From positions 1 to 32,596 of IMG/VR virus record IMGVR_UViG_3300030107_004286: a stretch of 32,596 bases of DNA. The stretch is one strand, 5' to 3'. Below, in pieces: positions 13,963-22,120 of this stretch. The notes beneath the pieces were generated by a model. It saw only the letters and a program-made list of their open reading frames with translations, was not told the DNA's origin and searched no databases. A program made the position numbers and the translations under genes. This DNA is from a virus. Numbering within the stretch: the stretch's first letter is position 1; each line of letters starts with the position of its first letter.

Positions 13963-14976
13963 TTAAGATGCCCAATCTAATACAAGTAAAGGCTCAGTTC
14001 CATCATCTAATGCTTTTCCTGATATATCTAACATCATTAAGTCACCTTCAGATAAAGCTACATTAGTAAGGACATAATCATTAATAGCTATATCAAAGTT
14101 CGCACTATTAACAATATTTAAACCTACACCATCAACTGCAGCACTTTGTCCATCAAATGTATTTATTAATTCATCAGTAAGGTCATCATATTTTACTTGA
14201 GCATCAAATGTTATAGAACATTCTTGTGCTCTATTACATATCTCATATCCTAAAGAACCTGCTCCTGTCCATACTGCAGGAAAATCTACTGCAACTGAAA
14301 AAGAATTTAAAGTTGCGTTAATATCTGCAACTTTCAGTGTACTAGCATTAATTCCACCCATTGTAACATTTGTGGTATTTAAATATGAAGCACTTGGTCC
14401 AATTGAGGTCTGATTAGCTAATGCTTGATAATTTCCACCTGTAGAAAATGTTGCACTATACTTATATCTACCCCCATCCGTTCCTATATCAGCAGATATT
14501 TGAAAATTAGTGCATACACAATTATGAAAGAGCATATGCTTAGCATTTGTAGTCTCTGGTGCAGCTAATGCTATTGTAAATAAATGATGTGAAGCCATAG
14601 TTCCTGCAGATATACTTACTCCGTTACCTAAACTTTGAGGTTGATGTCCTGCTGCAAACGGTACTGTATCATTAGATGTTGCTTGGTTTGATAAATTAAG
14701 AAAAGGATACTTATGTGCTGAATCAGTATGAAAATTTCCAGAAAAAGTCATTTCTCTAACAGTCATCTTATTATCCTGAAAGAAATCTTCATCATTAAAT
14801 GTTCTTCCACTTGTATTTCTTAAATCAATAGATTGGTTTACACCTAAAGAAGGCATTGATACAGAATCAACATCTAATTGAAACATATCTGTTCCTGCTT
14901 CTGTTTCACCCCATTCAGTTTGTGGTCTAATTAATACTGTCCATTCTTTTGGTGAAAAACCTATATTACTCGCCAT
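13963..14976 (-). CDS. Tail tube protein, copy B
   Basis: 337 residues. Starts MASNIGFSPKEW and shares that N-terminus, the block MFQLDVDSVSMPSLGVNQSI, a GRT-x4-DFFQDN segment and the C-terminal ALSEGDLMMLD-x-S-x-KA-x-DDG with the adjacent upstream gene. The paralogues therefore arose by tandem duplication. Beta-rich composition and position upstream of the chaperones identify a major tail-tube type protein. One copy may form the tube and the other a decorated or terminal ring. Confidence 0.75.
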   Translation of the reverse strand: MASNIGFSPKEWTVLIRPQTEWGETEAGTDMFQLDVDSVSMPSLGVNQSIDLRNTSGRTFNDEDFFQDNKMTVREMTFSGNFHTDSAHKYPFLNLSNQATSNDTVPFAAGHQPQSLGNGVSISAGTMASHHLFTIALAAPETTNAKHMLFHNCVCTNFQISADIGTDGGRYKYSATFSTGGNYQALANQTSIGPSASYLNTTNVTMGGINASTLKVADINATLNSFSVAVDFPAVWTGAGSLGYEICNRAQECSITFDAQVKYDDLTDELINTFDGQSAAVDGVGLNIVNSANFDIAINDYVLTNVALSEGDLMMLDISGKALDDGTEPLLVLDWAS

Positions 14977-14987
14977 ATTCTACCCCC

Positions 14988-15980
14988 TTAAAAGTCTAGT
15001 GTTACTAATGCGTCTGATCCATCATCTACAGCTTTCATTGAAACATCAAGCATCATTAAATCGCCTTCACTTAAAGCGACATTAGTTATTATAGCGTTAT
15101 CAATTTCAACACCACCAGCATTTGATGCTGTTATTTTAAAAGGATAGTTTGTTGTAAATGCAGCTGTTTGAGTGTCAAATACATTAATAAATTCATCTGT
15201 ATTAGCATCATATTTAACTTGACAATCAAGACTTACACCAAATTCAGCACCTCTATTTATTGTATCATATCCTGCACCACTTAAATTAGTGCCATTAAAT
15301 ATTACTGGATTATCTAATGTAAGACTAAAAGAGTTAAGAGAAGCGTCAGCGTTTAATACCTCTGTTGCAGTAGCAGAAGATAATTTGAAAAAGTCTGTAT
15401 TAACATAAGCAGTACCACTAGCAGCTGTATCTTCTGCAAAATCACAAGCACATCCTGTTTGTATAGTAGCAGACCATTTATACATTCCACCATCTGTACC
15501 TGCATCGGCAGATAAAACAAAGTTTGTAACTACACATCCCGGCATCTCTATATTTTTAGCATTTGATTGACTTGGAGCTTTTACTACAAGAGTAAAAGTA
15601 TCAAAGTCAGCAGCAGTTTCACTTTCTCCATATTGTAATGCTTCAGGCGTATATCCTGATGGTACAGTAAAATCAGGACCTGCTTCTGATGTTATATTTT
15701 CAATTAATGCTTTATGACCTACATCATCGTGAAATCTCCCTGATAAAGATATTTCAACAACTCTCAAATTATTATCTTGAAAGAAATCTTTTGTTTTTAA
15801 TGTTCTTCCTGCACTACTCCTAACGTCTAATTGTTGTGTTACATTTAAACTTGGCATAGAAACAGAATCAACATCAAGTTGATACATACCACTTGTTGCT
15901 GTGACTGCTGTTCCTAGAGTGCTTTCTCCTAATATCCATACTTCCCACTCTTTTGGTGAAAAACCTATGTTACTTGCCAT
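14988..15980 (-). CDS. Tail tube protein, copy A
   Basis: 330 residues, paralogue of the next gene downstream: identical first 12 residues (MASNIGFSPKEW), MYQLDVDSVSMPSLNVTQQL, GRTLKTKDFFQDNN and the ending ALSEGDLMMLDVSMKAVDDG. The variable middles differ in cysteine content (this copy has CAC near residue 175). Overlaps the preceding 84-residue gene by 11 bases and carries its own AGGAGG site. Either copy could be the major tube subunit. Confidence 0.75.
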   Translation of the reverse strand: MASNIGFSPKEWEVWILGESTLGTAVTATSGMYQLDVDSVSMPSLNVTQQLDVRSSAGRTLKTKDFFQDNNLRVVEISLSGRFHDDVGHKALIENITSEAGPDFTVPSGYTPEALQYGESETAADFDTFTLVVKAPSQSNAKNIEMPGCVVTNFVLSADAGTDGGMYKWSATIQTGCACDFAEDTAASGTAYVNTDFFKLSSATATEVLNADASLNSFSLTLDNPVIFNGTNLSGAGYDTINRGAEFGVSLDCQVKYDANTDEFINVFDTQTAAFTTNYPFKITASNAGGVEIDNAIITNVALSEGDLMMLDVSMKAVDDGSDALVTLDF

Positions 15981-16224
15981 CTTTTACCTCCTGTTTTTTT
16001 ATTGAAGAAGGTTTTTTTGCTTTAGCTTTAACTCCTTCTATCTTATTTTTGTTTTTTCCTTTAACTTGTTCTATATAACTTTTGCTTTTTTCAGGTATGT
16101 TATCAACCTCTACTGTATCTCCATTATTTAAGGATTGCCAATTTTTTTTAGTAAACCCTTGATGAGACCCTACTGAAGATAAACCTCCTGATTCTAAAAC
16201 CTCTTTTTTTAATTTTATTTTCAT
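15970..16224 (-). CDS. Small basic protein before the tail tube
   Basis: 84 residues, Lys-rich. A short folded part (LESGGLSSVGSHQGFTKKNW, NNGDTVEVDNIPEKSKSYIE) leads to a disordered basic tail (VKAKAKKPSSIKKQEVKDGK). Lies between the tail terminator and tail-tube genes. The first half resembles small phage proteins with an N-x-GD-x-V-E-V motif whose role is unknown. May assist tail-tube assembly. Confidence 0.55.
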   Translation of the reverse strand: MKIKLKKEVLESGGLSSVGSHQGFTKKNWQSLNNGDTVEVDNIPEKSKSYIEQVKGKNKNKIEGVKAKAKKPSSIKKQEVKDGK

Positions 16225-16233
16225 AAAATCTCC

Positions 16234-16671
16234 TTATCCTATATTACCTAGATGTTGCCCACGCCATTCAAATTGGACAACATATTCGTTTTCGTCTTCT
16301 AAGGCATTTAGTTCAGTTGATTCAACTCTACAGTTAAAACAATTACTATTATCTGTTAATACCATCGCTGTGTTATCGTGTATTAACGCCTCAATTCTTG
16401 ATACAAATCTTAAAACGTGATCTAATGATGATTTATTCACATTAGGGTCAGCAAAGTAATAAAACATATTAATTTGATATTCCCTCGTTTCAGAAGTTAC
16501 ATTATACTCACTTAGTGTACTACCTATAGGGTCAAGACGTAAATACTGTGTCGCCACTTCTTTAGTCTCGTGTCCTATGTAAATAGGCATAGCACCCTTA
16601 AATTCTGTTCTTAATACATTACGTAATTTATCTAATATATTCTTAAATGTATTTTCAGGAGTTATAGCCAT
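16234..16671 (-). CDS. Tail terminator / tail completion protein
   Basis: 145 residues. Pattern of tail terminators (gpU-like): N-terminal helix NTFKNILDKLRNVL, strand MPIYIG, central REYQINMFYYFADPNVNKSS, helix LDHVLRFVSRIEALIHDN, and final beta pair ENEYVVQFEWRGQHLG. It lies between the connector gene and the tail tube, the canonical place. Terminators cap the tail tube and join it to the head. Start overlaps the connector stop by one base. Confidence 0.65.
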   Translation of the reverse strand: MAITPENTFKNILDKLRNVLRTEFKGAMPIYIGHETKEVATQYLRLDPIGSTLSEYNVTSETREYQINMFYYFADPNVNKSSLDHVLRFVSRIEALIHDNTAMVLTDNSNCFNCRVESTELNALEDENEYVVQFEWRGQHLGNIG

Positions 16672-17645
16672 TAGTTATACTTCCTTTTATATGAAGCTCT
16701 ACCTGTTCTTGTCATTTTAACGGCTTTACCTTCTGATACATCTACAACCTCGTGTCTTCCAAATACTTCTATTTCCCATTCATCATTAGCAGCAGCTTGT
16801 GTAGAATCTGTGCTACCTGCAAATCTAATCTCTAATCCACCTGCTAAAGATTGATAATCACCATTGATTACTTCATTAGTAATAATTTGTTGGTTTTTAA
16901 GTCCATCACCATCTTTAACCCATACTGAATATGTAGCCGTTCCTAAAACGCCACCAGTACCTATTTTAACCTTAATTAAGTCATAAGTACCTGACCATTC
17001 ACCTCTTGTATCTACAGGTCTAATTTTACCTGAAGTGTAAGTTACGTCTCTAACTATTCCTTGAGATGAATCTCTTGATACTTGCCAAGATAAAGCTGCT
17101 CTACCTTGATTGATATTTTCAATGTTATTGTTAGCTTCTTCCATTAAAGCATTAGCAAGTTCACTATTAGGATCGTGGCTTTTAATCATAAAATTAGCAG
17201 CTATCAAAGCCGTAGTACGTATAATAATGTAATCAAAGTTACCTTCTTTATCTTTATATGCTTCTTTAGGCATATTAGGATCAAGCATACTATCAAGGTA
17301 TCTACTTGCATCAGTTCTATATTGTGTAACCATAGTAGTAAATTCTTCTCCACCTTCCATTAATTTATCTAATGGAGTGTTAGCCGAATAATAATAACAT
17401 ACATCTTCAGCAGAATTATAAAACCATTCGCCTTCAACATTTAAATCAGTATGTGCTGATTGAGCAGGTCCTAAGTCCTCTCCATCTGCAAATAATTGAC
17501 TTACTATACCACTATTATGAGCAGCATACTTATTACTTGAAACTTCTGTCCAACCATAAATCTGTTTTTTATTATCAAAACTATCAAGTTGAGGAAATAC
17601 TCTCTTTAATTCTTTATGTGTACAATATATCGCTGCTGTAGCCAT
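16671..17645 (-). CDS. Head-tail connector (neck) protein with beta insertion
   Basis: 324 residues. The N-terminal CTHKELKRVFPQLDSFD and the helical block YRTDASRYLDSMLDP ... IIIRTTALIAANFMIKSHDP ... ANALMEEANNNIENIN are typical of head-tail adaptor proteins (gp6-like). Beyond residue 200 a beta domain (TYSVWVKDGDG, GGLEIRFAGSTDSTQ, DEWEIEVFGRHEV) adds about 120 residues to the usual length, and the C-terminus is basic (RTGRASYKRKYN). Preceded by an AGGAGG site that lies inside the 19-residue peptide gene. Connector assignment is by position and pattern. Confidence 0.6.
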   Translation of the reverse strand: MATAAIYCTHKELKRVFPQLDSFDNKKQIYGWTEVSSNKYAAHNSGIVSQLFADGEDLGPAQSAHTDLNVEGEWFYNSAEDVCYYYSANTPLDKLMEGGEEFTTMVTQYRTDASRYLDSMLDPNMPKEAYKDKEGNFDYIIIRTTALIAANFMIKSHDPNSELANALMEEANNNIENINQGRAALSWQVSRDSSQGIVRDVTYTSGKIRPVDTRGEWSGTYDLIKVKIGTGGVLGTATYSVWVKDGDGLKNQQIITNEVINGDYQSLAGGLEIRFAGSTDSTQAAANDEWEIEVFGRHEVVDVSEGKAVKMTRTGRASYKRKYN

Positions 17646-17704
17646 TACTTCCTCCTGTTTCTACTCTTAGTCTTTTTAGTTTTTTTCTTTTTCTTATATG
17701 GCAT
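17645..17704 (-). CDS. 19-residue Lys/Arg-rich peptide
   Basis: ATG at 17704-17702 to TAA at 17647-17645, encoding MPYKKKKKTKKTKSRNRRK. Its ATG shares a base with the stop of the upstream gene (TAATG) and its stop shares a base with the ATG of the next gene (TAATG), so it fills the gap exactly as a translationally coupled gene would. Thirteen of 19 residues are basic. A DNA- or capsid-interacting peptide is possible; alternatively it only places the AGGAGG site for the connector. Too short for codon statistics. Confidence 0.5.
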   Translation of the reverse strand: MPYKKKKKTKKTKSRNRRK

Positions 17705-19323
17705 TATACAAATCCTAGTATTTCTACTTCTGCATCTATTTTACAATTTAAACTTCTTGCAGATATTGTTTTAATAGTGTTATTGCTAGTCAATCCACCA
17801 CTATGAGCTGAATCACAATTAAAACTTACTGCAAACTCAGCATTAGCAGGACCTGTTAAATCAATAGCACCTGTTTGATAATTAATAGTTCCAGTCATAA
17901 CACCTTTAATATTTCCTTTACCATCATCATAAGCGAATTGTGATTTATTAGATTTTTCTATATTGAATGTTTTATCATAAACAACATCATCAGGTAATTT
18001 AGCTGCAACTGCTGTTTCAGGTGAAGCAGGGAATCTAGCTATTATGTTAGTTCCATCAAAAAGTTCATCTGTATTAGCAGTACCACTTGTTCCTGCTGTT
18101 AGTGCTATTGCAGAATTTCTTGTTCTGTTATGTGAGGTAAATCTAATATCGCCATTAACAATTCCTACAGTAACTCCTTTTTCATATAAATTACCTTCTG
18201 TATAGTATTGAGTATCAAGAATAGCTTGAATTTTACTTATAATACCATTGTTTCCACCAAAATTTAAATTAGAAGCATCAGTTGTAAAAGCTACTTCATA
18301 TGCTGAACCTCCATCTACTGCTATTTTAAAATAATAAGTAGTAGAAGCAGTTAAACCTGAGTGAGTTGAAGGTGTAATACCTGATAAACCAACTTCTTGA
18401 TAACCAGCATTGTACACTTTAGCAGCAAAAGAACCTTTAACTATACCTGAAGCTATACCATCAGCATTTCTGCTATAACTAAATAAATTTTGTGCTGTAT
18501 ATCTTCCACTTTTGTTTGTTTGTGCTATACCTAAAGCATTAGCATCATCGTGATATTTATCATAATCTTCTTGTGTATTAAACCAAGGAAACCATACTGT
18601 TGCACCATTAACGTGCCCAGTTGTTTGTGATGATGAATTACCTGTTGTAGAACCAAACAATCCTCTTTCTACCGTTAGTGTATTAGTTGCAATTCCTGTT
18701 ATTCTCATTATTTCAATTAGTGTAGCAGCAGTTCCTGTTGTTGTTCCAAGTTGAATTAAATCACCCACTTCAAAATAATCTCCATCATTTACATCTATAG
18801 CAACTTCACTTCCATCTACATCTTCAGCTAATGTTGCTCCAGATGTTTTATAAAGTTTCCCAGCATTAATATCATAACCAGCTTGATTCTTAACAGTTAC
18901 TGCATTTCCTGCTGAATGTGCTTCTGCATAACTTACCATCCAAGTGCTAGGAAGAACCATATATTCATTAGCTGCAAGTATATAAGAAATTTGTCTATCT
19001 GATGTTGCAGAATCTGGACCTAAATCCACACTATTTAATTCATCTACATTAGAATTATCTTTCCATTCAGTAGTTTTAATTTGTAGTTCAACTGGTATGT
19101 CAGATTTATTTTTTACAATAATTAATTTTGCACCTGACATTCTAAGTCCAGCAGTACCACCAATACTACTTGATGTACCAAAACTAGCAAGTTGTGTGTA
19201 TTCATCTCCATTATCTACCGTTTTTTGTGCTGTAAGAATATCAGAATATTGTTCCGTCATTTCGCATAAATAATCTGCTCCCTGCCCTGTCTTTACCGTT
19301 AAATTCGCCTCTAAATTTGCCAT
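17704..19323 (-). CDS. Large virion structural protein, fibre/neck type
   Basis: 539 residues, beta-rich and low in cysteine, with many Gly, Ser, Thr and Asn. Blocks include MANLEANLTVKTGQGADYLC, an RGLFGSTTGNSSSQTTGH loop of the type seen in tail-fibre repeats, a fibronectin-like segment GLTASTTYYFKIAVDGGSAY, and a final beta part SLNCKIDAEVEILGFV. Located with two smaller fibre-like proteins between the lysis and neck genes. Possibly neck whisker or capsid-decorating fibre. No specific family recognised. Confidence 0.55.
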   Translation of the reverse strand: MANLEANLTVKTGQGADYLCEMTEQYSDILTAQKTVDNGDEYTQLASFGTSSSIGGTAGLRMSGAKLIIVKNKSDIPVELQIKTTEWKDNSNVDELNSVDLGPDSATSDRQISYILAANEYMVLPSTWMVSYAEAHSAGNAVTVKNQAGYDINAGKLYKTSGATLAEDVDGSEVAIDVNDGDYFEVGDLIQLGTTTGTAATLIEIMRITGIATNTLTVERGLFGSTTGNSSSQTTGHVNGATVWFPWFNTQEDYDKYHDDANALGIAQTNKSGRYTAQNLFSYSRNADGIASGIVKGSFAAKVYNAGYQEVGLSGITPSTHSGLTASTTYYFKIAVDGGSAYEVAFTTDASNLNFGGNNGIISKIQAILDTQYYTEGNLYEKGVTVGIVNGDIRFTSHNRTRNSAIALTAGTSGTANTDELFDGTNIIARFPASPETAVAAKLPDDVVYDKTFNIEKSNKSQFAYDDGKGNIKGVMTGTINYQTGAIDLTGPANAEFAVSFNCDSAHSGGLTSNNTIKTISARSLNCKIDAEVEILGFV

Positions 19324-19332
19324 TATCTTCTC

Positions 19333-20118
19333 CTAATTAAAGTGGTATAAAACCTGTGTTTGTAACATTATTGAATCTGTGTTTGTTTCATTCTCAACAA
19401 AACAAGCAATTACTTTATTTGCTGTAACACTTGCTGAATCTATTGAGCAAGTTACTGTTTTGATAACATTTCTATCTACTGATGTTGCTTGTCCATTTGC
19501 AAGTAAAGTTCCATTTGATAAATTACCATCATTTGTTCCACCTGTGTTAGCCATATCAAAACTATATAAGTGTACATTAATAGTAGTATCAGTATCTGTT
19601 GTTGTAGAAACCATAAATTTTACTGCATCTATTGTTAAATTAACAGGTACTATAAATAAATTTTGCAATAAATCATCAGTAGTTGCACCTGCATCTAAAG
19701 AAGTATCAGGGTCTGTTCCTGTTCCACAGGCAGTTTCTACAGAAGTTCCAAAATATGCAGAACTTCCTTTACCAACAAAATAATGTGTACCTGATGAAGC
19801 TGGAACTAATGTTTTTGCGTGAAATTCTAATAATTGACTATTAGCAGGAGTTGCTGTGGATCCTAAATTAATTACAGCATTACTTGTATCAACTTTTAAT
19901 AAATATGTACCATCAGCTTGTCTAATACCAAAAGTATTTGTGGTATTATCATTTTGTGGTTGAATAATTATTTGATCATCACTTATAGATAAACAACTTG
20001 CTGTGCCTTCACCATCTTCTAATTGAGATACTGAAGTAGATATACCATTTGTTTCATCTGCTACTTTTAATAAACTTTTATATGTACTTGCTGGTGATTT
20101 TCCTGCTAAAGTTCCCAT
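19333..20118 (-). CDS. Fibre-like structural protein with C-terminal jelly-roll
   Basis: 261 residues. The first half has a phage-fibre character (DQIIIQPQNDNTTNTFGIRQ, ADGTYLLKVDTSNAVINLGS, LEFHAKTLV), and the last 110 residues (LLQNLFIVPVNLTIDAVKFM to IMLQTQVLYHF) form a beta-sandwich whose strand order matches the C-terminal half of the 205-residue neighbour. Both are likely trimeric fibre heads. The start lies one base before the neighbour's stop. Confidence 0.55.
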   Translation of the reverse strand: MGTLAGKSPASTYKSLLKVADETNGISTSVSQLEDGEGTASCLSISDDQIIIQPQNDNTTNTFGIRQADGTYLLKVDTSNAVINLGSTATPANSQLLEFHAKTLVPASSGTHYFVGKGSSAYFGTSVETACGTGTDPDTSLDAGATTDDLLQNLFIVPVNLTIDAVKFMVSTTTDTDTTINVHLYSFDMANTGGTNDGNLSNGTLLANGQATSVDRNVIKTVTCSIDSASVTANKVIACFVENETNTDSIMLQTQVLYHFN

Positions 20119-20736
20119 CTAAACTCCTCTGTATTCAAAAACTGCTGTCCAAACTAAATCATTAACTGCTAATTCAGGGGTTACTGATATTGCTAAAATA
20201 TCTCCTGCTAAAAATGCAGCATCTTGGTTATCAAAAGTAAAAGTATATGCAGTATCATCTACAGGCATTTCTTGTTCTTCTGTTGCTGATGCAGTTGCAT
20301 TAGGAACTTCTGTTCCTTCAGAACTTTTATGAAAACCTACAGCAACAGTATCTGCTCTTGCTTCACTTCTTAAAACTACTTTTTTTAATACTCCATCATA
20401 AGGAGAAACTATCGTATTAAACTCGTTTCTACCTGAAGAAGATGTTTGTTCTAAATTATAACCAACAAGTGGTAAGTAAAATTTTGATGTACCTGTATTA
20501 TAAGCACCACCATTTAATATATGTATAAGAGGTTGGTTAAGTATAGTACCTGTAACCTCTAAATCGCCTGCAACTTTAACTTTTGCATTATTACTGTTAT
20601 CTGGGTAGGGGATAGACATCTCAAGTGGAGACGTCTTACCACCTACCTTTAATGCTTTTAAATTAGAAGATAAAGGGTAACCATCACCTAAAGTGACTTC
20701 ATTTAACAAACGACTACCTTTCATCTTGTATGGCAT
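20119..20736 (-). CDS. Fibre-like structural protein
   Basis: 205 residues. N-terminal MPYKMKGSRLLNEVTLGDG, then the fibre-shaft motif NAKVKVAGDLEVTGTIL seen in many phage fibres. From about residue 105 a jelly-roll (FNTIVSPYDGVLKKVVLRSE, DTAYTFTFDN, FLAGDILAISVTPELAVNDL, WTAVFEYRG) resembles the end of the preceding-listed 261-residue protein. Overlaps the membrane-protein gene start by one base. Candidate host-recognition or decoration fibre. Confidence 0.55.
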   Translation of the reverse strand: MPYKMKGSRLLNEVTLGDGYPLSSNLKALKVGGKTSPLEMSIPYPDNSNNAKVKVAGDLEVTGTILNQPLIHILNGGAYNTGTSKFYLPLVGYNLEQTSSSGRNEFNTIVSPYDGVLKKVVLRSEARADTVAVGFHKSSEGTEVPNATASATEEQEMPVDDTAYTFTFDNQDAAFLAGDILAISVTPELAVNDLVWTAVFEYRGV

Positions 20737-21017
20737 TACTTATCGCACCTCAATCCTCTGATTAAACCTCTTAGTGCTCCACCTACAAAATTATCTATTA
20801 AATCAATAAACCAAGGCTCTACAGTCTTGTTCCATATATTTTTAGTAAATTTCCATTGAGATAACCCTAAAGTCATAAATCTACCTGCTGCGAAGCATAT
20901 TCCTTCAACCCAAGCACAAATCTCCTTATTTGGTATCTTTTTAAGCACATAAAGCACAATTCCACCACCTGTTCCACCTACTAATAATCCTGCGTTATTT
21001 GATATAAAATCTAACAT
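20736..21017 (-). CDS. Small membrane protein, holin candidate
   Basis: 93 residues. A hydrophobic N-terminal segment with glycines (NAGLLVGGTGGGIVLYVLKK) forms one membrane helix, a second weakly hydrophobic region (WVEGICFAAGRFMTLGLSQW) follows, and the C-terminal half is amphipathic (FIDLIDNFVGGALRGLIRGL). The size and gene order near the lysozyme fit a holin or other lysis helper, but no holin family is recognised with confidence. Confidence 0.5.
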   Translation of the reverse strand: MLDFISNNAGLLVGGTGGGIVLYVLKKIPNKEICAWVEGICFAAGRFMTLGLSQWKFTKNIWNKTVEPWFIDLIDNFVGGALRGLIRGLRCDK

Positions 21018-21018
21018 A

Positions 21019-21186
21019 TTATTTCTCCTTTATAATAGTCTCTAATATTTCTATACGGCTTCTAAGTCTTTCAACTTCTTTATCTAACTCATTAGGTTCT
21101 TCAACATAGTGAAGAATCTTGTCTAGTTTAAATTGCTTTCTGATCAGTTTGGCAACTGCTTTGATAATCATACTCTGCACTAACAT
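21019..21186 (-). CDS. 55-residue coiled-coil protein
   Basis: ATG at 21186 overlaps the end of the phosphoesterase gene; TAA at 21019-21021. The N-terminus is amphipathic-basic (MIIKAVAKLIRKQFKLD) and the C-terminal half is a heptad-rich coiled coil (DKEVERLRSRIEILETIIKE). Might associate with the adjacent membrane proteins, in the manner of small spanin or holin regulators, but this is only inferred from position. Confidence 0.5.
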   Translation of the reverse strand: MLVQSMIIKAVAKLIRKQFKLDKILHYVEEPNELDKEVERLRSRIEILETIIKEK

Positions 21187-21962
21187 TTTCCGTTCCCATC
21201 TATAATCTCACCCCATAATGAAGTTTTGCCGTTTATTATTTGTATAATATGGACTGTAAACAGTCCTCCTTTAAAAAAATCTACAATAGCAAAAGCGTGT
21301 GCCCAATTAATCCTTCTATGGTCAAGCCAGTCATTAGCTTCTGCTGCCATATCCTTTAAACATCCGATACTCCACGCAGACTTTGGTCCGTCCATATGTG
21401 TAGCAGACATTTGTTGTAAATCGTGCCAATGTCCATACATAACATTGCAACCAAGTTTACGTAAATGGTTACTTGTATGGTATTGACCACCATATTGATG
21501 TCCGTGATATAGGTATAATTTACCTAATTTTAAGTGTTTTCCAAAGGGAATATATTTGTAACCTCTACCTTTTAAATCTACTGCATTTTTAAACTTATAT
21601 TGAGGTATGTAAGGATACTTCTCAACAGCCATATTTAACCAGTTATCGTGGTTACCTTCTGTGATGTAGCGTTCCTCACAATTCACTTTGTCTAAACTCT
21701 CGTCAATCTGATCCATACCAGCATTGACATCTTTTACGTCTTTTTCAAAATCTTCTATTAAGAACTCAAGAGGTGGTGCTTTTTTACGTTTATATTTCCA
21801 AGCACTAAAAGCCGACCATTCACCTACATCACCTAAATCAACATAAGCGTCAGGTTTGACTATTTCAATAGTCTTTTTTAATACGTTTATAGCAGGTTGG
21901 TCGTGTAAAGGAAAATGTTTATCAGGTGTTACTATTACTCGTTTAACTACACCTGTTGTCAC
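21180..21962 (-). CDS. Calcineurin-like metallophosphoesterase
   Basis: 260 residues with GTG start (TAGTG overlap with the previous gene). All metal-site motifs are present and in order: D-x-H (TPDKHFP, residue 14), GD (DLGDVGEW), GNHD (ITEGNHDNW), then H in YHGHQYG and the final GHWHD. The family hydrolyses phosphoesters with two metal ions. Substrate unknown; it might act on nucleic acid, nucleotides or the cell envelope. Its location inside the lysis/structural operon is unlike the early location usual for nucleic-acid enzymes. Confidence 0.85.
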   Translation of the reverse strand: MTTGVVKRVIVTPDKHFPLHDQPAINVLKKTIEIVKPDAYVDLGDVGEWSAFSAWKYKRKKAPPLEFLIEDFEKDVKDVNAGMDQIDESLDKVNCEERYITEGNHDNWLNMAVEKYPYIPQYKFKNAVDLKGRGYKYIPFGKHLKLGKLYLYHGHQYGGQYHTSNHLRKLGCNVMYGHWHDLQQMSATHMDGPKSAWSIGCLKDMAAEANDWLDHRRINWAHAFAIVDFFKGGLFTVHIIQIINGKTSLWGEIIDGNGKC

Positions 21963-22120
21963 TATTTAATCTCGCTTTTTATTTTTTTAATTTGATATAA
22001 AAAGTAAGCAATAAGAACAACCATATAGCTTAATTCAATTAACGGACTAAAAACATCTATCCATTGAACTATATAGCCACTTAACCCAAGTCCACCAGCC
22101 TTTAAACTCTCAATGTCCAA
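21962..22120 (-). CDS. 52-residue one-helix membrane protein, holin/lysis candidate
   Basis: Begins with TTG at 22120 overlapping the lysozyme end by 11 bases; TAG overlaps the GTG of the phosphoesterase. The N-terminus (LKAGGLGLSGYIVQWIDVFS) is followed by one membrane helix (LIELSYMVVLIAYFLYQI) and a short basic tail (KKIKSEIK). Small proteins of this build often sit beside phage lysozyme genes. The non-ATG start lowers confidence in the exact N-terminus. Confidence 0.45.
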   Translation of the reverse strand: MDIESLKAGGLGLSGYIVQWIDVFSPLIELSYMVVLIAYFLYQIKKIKSEIK

